Shown one piece after another: positions 23,801 to 25,431 of a stretch of DNA of 25,431 nt (its first letter is position 1; every line of letters starts with the position of its first letter). Source of the stretch: an uncultured Pedobacter sp. (GTDB lineage Bacteria; Bacteroidota; Bacteroidia; Sphingobacteriales; Sphingobacteriaceae); the NCBI RefSeq assembly GCF_946479715.1, contig NZ_CAMLHF010000066.1:1-25431 (forward strand), given 5' to 3'. Position numbers and translations under genes: made by a program. The notes below the pieces were generated by a model, which saw only the letters and a program-made list of their open reading frames with translations, had not been told where the DNA came from and searched no databases.

Positions 23801-24157
23801 ACCTATGCAGATGCAGTTAAACAAGGGTTGTTAAAACCAATACCGGCTTACGCTTATTATGAAAATTTAAGTCAATGGTCTAGTGGTATTAGAGAATATT
23901 CAGTATTTGAAAATTCTTGGGTAGCACTTCGTGAAGTAACAGTAGGCTACACTGTACCAAGTAAATATTTAAGTAAATTAAAAATAAATACTTTAAGCCT
24001 GAATTTAACCGGTAGAAATATAGCTTATCTATATAAAACAGCTAAGGATGGTGTAAATCCTGAAAGTATCTTTAGCAATAGAGCAGGTGCTTTTGCCGAA
24101 TATGGCGGCTTCCCTTTGGTAAGAAGCTTAGGTTTTAACATCAGAGCATCGTTTTAA
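20801..24157 (+). CDS. susC: SusC/RagA-family TonB-dependent outer-membrane transporter
   Basis: An 1118-residue protein. The signal peptide ends near residue 23 (TITAFA-Q). A carboxypeptidase-regulatory-like domain (about 25-105) begins with NITGTIKDSSGNPIPGVSV, followed by the plug domain with ALQGKVAGVMINQGASGPTS, the KNINSDDIESISVLKGAAAS block and ALYGSKAAGGVLLITSKKGK, all hallmarks of SusC/RagA. The rest is a 22-strand barrel ending in a terminal aromatic residue (IRASF). It imports oligosaccharide across the outer membrane with the SusD-type lipoprotein as lid. No STN signalling domain is present, so control is by the ROK protein, not by the ECF/FecR route. Gene length is normal and no break is seen. 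Confidence 0.95.
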   Translation: MKKMYLKCFSLLLLCFLTITAFAQKNITGTIKDSSGNPIPGVSVLEKGTQNGTSTNAEGKFVLTVKEGAKLIIKSIGLVSQEVAASANQTIVMVDDTESLSEVIVTGFGVKKDVKRLSYSATAVSGSELAEANNANVVNALQGKVAGVMINQGASGPTSSSRIRIRGNSSLSSNTQPLVVYDGILMEPGTSGADSWGDAADFGNIMKNINSDDIESISVLKGAAASALYGSKAAGGVLLITSKKGKTSKGLGVTISQTSSFDNAYKFVDLQNQYGGGISPVFAKDANGVDVVDQSAGYYVGGYSFGPKLDGRMVKDLDGVMRPWVANNPLDYFNTGKFINTNVSVEGASENTTYRLAYTNLNNSSVEPGNKLKRDAFALRVTREISKSISVDASVNYTMSNSLNPARQGSANNPLFAFTYYKPRNVDLNAYINNNINPVTGGALGSSDRNRYDPYGIGSFAYGLQNDNRTQKENNLLANIDVNIKILPWLSALVRTNTNFYNIAYERKNRGAGIAFAGGDYEITQNTNKSYRVQGLLNATKELSSDFELNASIGAETYQKNLGNSAFYNRSVTNGGLKIPDVYSISNSINPSTTTAYPNLGERTDAVYLYGDITWKNMLTLNVSGRNDWSSALTYRDGHGNYSYFYPSVGLAWIFTELPVFQNSSILSFGKLRGSYSYTGLSAKPQLTNTDGYYRLQDGTFNNAGGGNQSVYGFSDNILRNSNLKNELTKELEIGTNLGFFKNRLNFDVAYYKKNSYNQILSFSLPQESGVSSQSLNAGNIQNQGIEVLITGKPIESRDFNWNASVTFTRNRNKILELAPGVENYDLDLAFGNDITSVARVGEQYGSLITGYAYSYYQKKDASGNPISSPSNGKKVLGNTGYGTTGGYYTFVRSQDYDGTRKNLGTMMENYLASTRQDLSYKNFSLGFQIDAKIGGLMASGTHQYGSANGSFSNSLFGRDEASGGVSYTDANGVVQHDGIIPDGVLNDGLKANGVDLGGMTYADAVKQGLLKPIPAYAYYENLSQWSSGIREYSVFENSWVALREVTVGYTVPSKYLSKLKINTLSLNLTGRNIAYLYKTAKDGVNPESIFSNRAGAFAEYGGFPLVRSLGFNIRASF

Positions 24158-24176
24158 TTATTTAAATAATACAGAT

Positions 24177-25431
24177 ATGAAAATTATAAATAAAGCAAAA
24201 TATTTTTTCCTTATGGGTTCAACCCTGCTTGCAATGAGCGGTTGTAAAAAGGAAAGCTTTGTAAAGGCAAATTTAAACCCTAATACACTGTACGAAGTTA
24301 AGCCCGAAGATCAATTTCTTAGAGCCGCAGTAGGGTCTCAAGATGATTTCGAGTACTTTGCAGATGTGTACCGTGCCGCAAACCTTTGGATGCAGTACAG
24401 CACACTGAGCACCGGGAACGGATTAAACTTTAATAATGTTGGTTCGCAATTTAATACGCGTTATGGTAAAATATTTTATGGCAGATTAGGCCCGGCTTTG
24501 GCTGATGGGATAAAAAACATAGAATCAATGCCTGATGCTGATAAAAATGCAAGAGTTCAGATGAAAGCAATTTCACAAATACTCTTATCATACTATGCAT
24601 TTTATGTGAGTGACATTAACGGAAGTATACCGTATACTCAAGCTTTTCAAGCAAGGTATGGCGGTACTACCACTCCTATTTATGATACGCAACAGCAAAT
24701 ATTTGCAAAAGTGGATGAAGAACTGAAAGCAGCTGTAGCTACCTTAAAAGGCTCGGCCACAGGTCAAATCAGTCTTGGCGGAAATGATCCATATTTCAAC
24801 GGAGATGCAACACTTTGGGCTAAGGCAGCAAATGCATTACGTTTGAAAATAGCTATTCGCTTAATGAAAGTTGATCCAGCCAAAATGAAAACAATTGCAA
24901 CTGATGTATTAGCAGATCCAGTACAAATGGCAAATGTTAATGATTCATGGATGCTTAAGGTTGGGCCTTCCTATGCAGATGGTGGTGGAAACTTTAACCC
25001 TGCAAACTTCGCAGCAGGTAAACCTGTTTTAGACTTTCTTGTTGCGAAAGGCGATCCTAGATTAGCTATATATTATCGTCCAAATGCAGCGGGAAATTAT
25101 GTGGGGAGTTTTACCAGTCCTGATGAGGCAAAATTACCTGCAAATGCACCATTGTATGCTTCGTTAGATAATTTATCTCAGTTGCAACACAGGTTATTTA
25201 CACCTAATTATAACGAAAACGATGGTCAGGGTGCTGGTAAAGGTAAAGGCTTTTTTCCTGTACTTACTTATGCAGAATACTGCTTTATCCGTGCTGATCT
25301 TGCAGCCCGTGGCGTTACTACAGACGTTGCCGAAACATGGTATAAAAATGGAGTATACGCGTCTGTTCAATTTTACAGTGATAGAGCAATTGATGCGAAT
25401 GTGACAGGTTTTACTGCTGTAACTACTCCAG
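24177..25431 (+). CDS. susD: SusD/RagB-family surface lipoprotein (3' truncated by window)
   Basis: ATG at 24177, 19 bases after the SusC-type stop, opens a frame running off the window end with 418 residues visible. The lipoprotein signal peptide MKIINKAKYFFLMGSTLLAM ends at the lipobox SGC, Cys23. Family features follow: LNPNTLYEVKPEDQFLRAAV, a YYAFYVSDINGSIPYTQAF segment typical of the SusD-like helical core, then NDPYFNGDATLWAKAANALR with LKIAIRL, and LTYAEYCFIRADLAARG near the end, equivalent to the usual 'l.eaE.yLiraEa'. It belongs to the SusD-like_2 type. It binds glycan at the cell surface and pairs with the transporter. Confidence 0.93.
   Translation, partial: MKIINKAKYFFLMGSTLLAMSGCKKESFVKANLNPNTLYEVKPEDQFLRAAVGSQDDFEYFADVYRAANLWMQYSTLSTGNGLNFNNVGSQFNTRYGKIFYGRLGPALADGIKNIESMPDADKNARVQMKAISQILLSYYAFYVSDINGSIPYTQAFQARYGGTTTPIYDTQQQIFAKVDEELKAAVATLKGSATGQISLGGNDPYFNGDATLWAKAANALRLKIAIRLMKVDPAKMKTIATDVLADPVQMANVNDSWMLKVGPSYADGGGNFNPANFAAGKPVLDFLVAKGDPRLAIYYRPNAAGNYVGSFTSPDEAKLPANAPLYASLDNLSQLQHRLFTPNYNENDGQGAGKGKGFFPVLTYAEYCFIRADLAARGVTTDVAETWYKNGVYASVQFYSDRAIDANVTGFTAVTTP

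Noticed and set aside
25222..25404. 60-codon plus-strand frame near the window end
   Set aside because: It is an out-of-frame shadow inside the SusD-type gene, whose own frame stays open to the end.

Overview
The window looks like Bacteroidota DNA, most likely Sphingobacteriaceae (Pedobacter-like). The reasons are a SusC/SusD pair, an ECF sigma/FecR pair, A-rich translation starts, low GC, and tRNA and integrase remnants of the kind seen at island ends in this group. Family-level placement is inference. The first 47 bases are not genomic: they match the Illumina P7/TruSeq adapter with an 8-nt index. The left edge is therefore a contig end, and the first gene is truncated.

Region 1 (about 48-11,292) is an accessory island. 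Nearly all its genes are on the plus strand, small, AT-rich and separately spaced. In order they are: a zinc-ribbon membrane protein, an unknown membrane protein, an HNH nuclease, a CoiA-like nuclease, a DUF2971 protein, a hairpin-rich noncoding stretch (about 4.0-4.45 kb), a two-TM protein translationally coupled to a Cas2-like small protein, a HEPN protein overlapping a tRNA-like element with an oversized anticodon arm, a small unknown gene, relics of radC and of a tyrosine recombinase, a zinc-ribbon YbjQ protein, a two-gene unit bracketed by 48-bp imperfect palindromes, a DUF4393 (Abi-alpha) protein and an intact RadC-type JAMM protein. The mix of HNH, HEPN, Abi-alpha, DUF2971 and 2TM proteins suggests an antiphage-defence island. 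This is inferred from family types only.

The island ends at 11,251-11,292 in the 3' half of a tRNA-Ala(GGC), starting exactly at the anticodon loop and followed by a terminator. This is a classic attachment-site scar. A decayed second copy of the tRNA tail plus terminator lies at 13,851-13,921. Between the copies sit an ECF sigma factor and its FecR-type anti-sigma factor with no TonB receptor behind them.

Region 2 (about 14-19.4 kb) looks chromosomal: a secreted protein, a DUF1349 protein divergent from a PAS-LuxR regulator, small membrane proteins and a hybrid-free sensor histidine kinase. Region 3 (19.5 kb to the end) is the start of a glycan-uptake locus: a ROK-family regulator, a SusC-type TonB-dependent transporter and a SusD-type lipoprotein cut by the window end.
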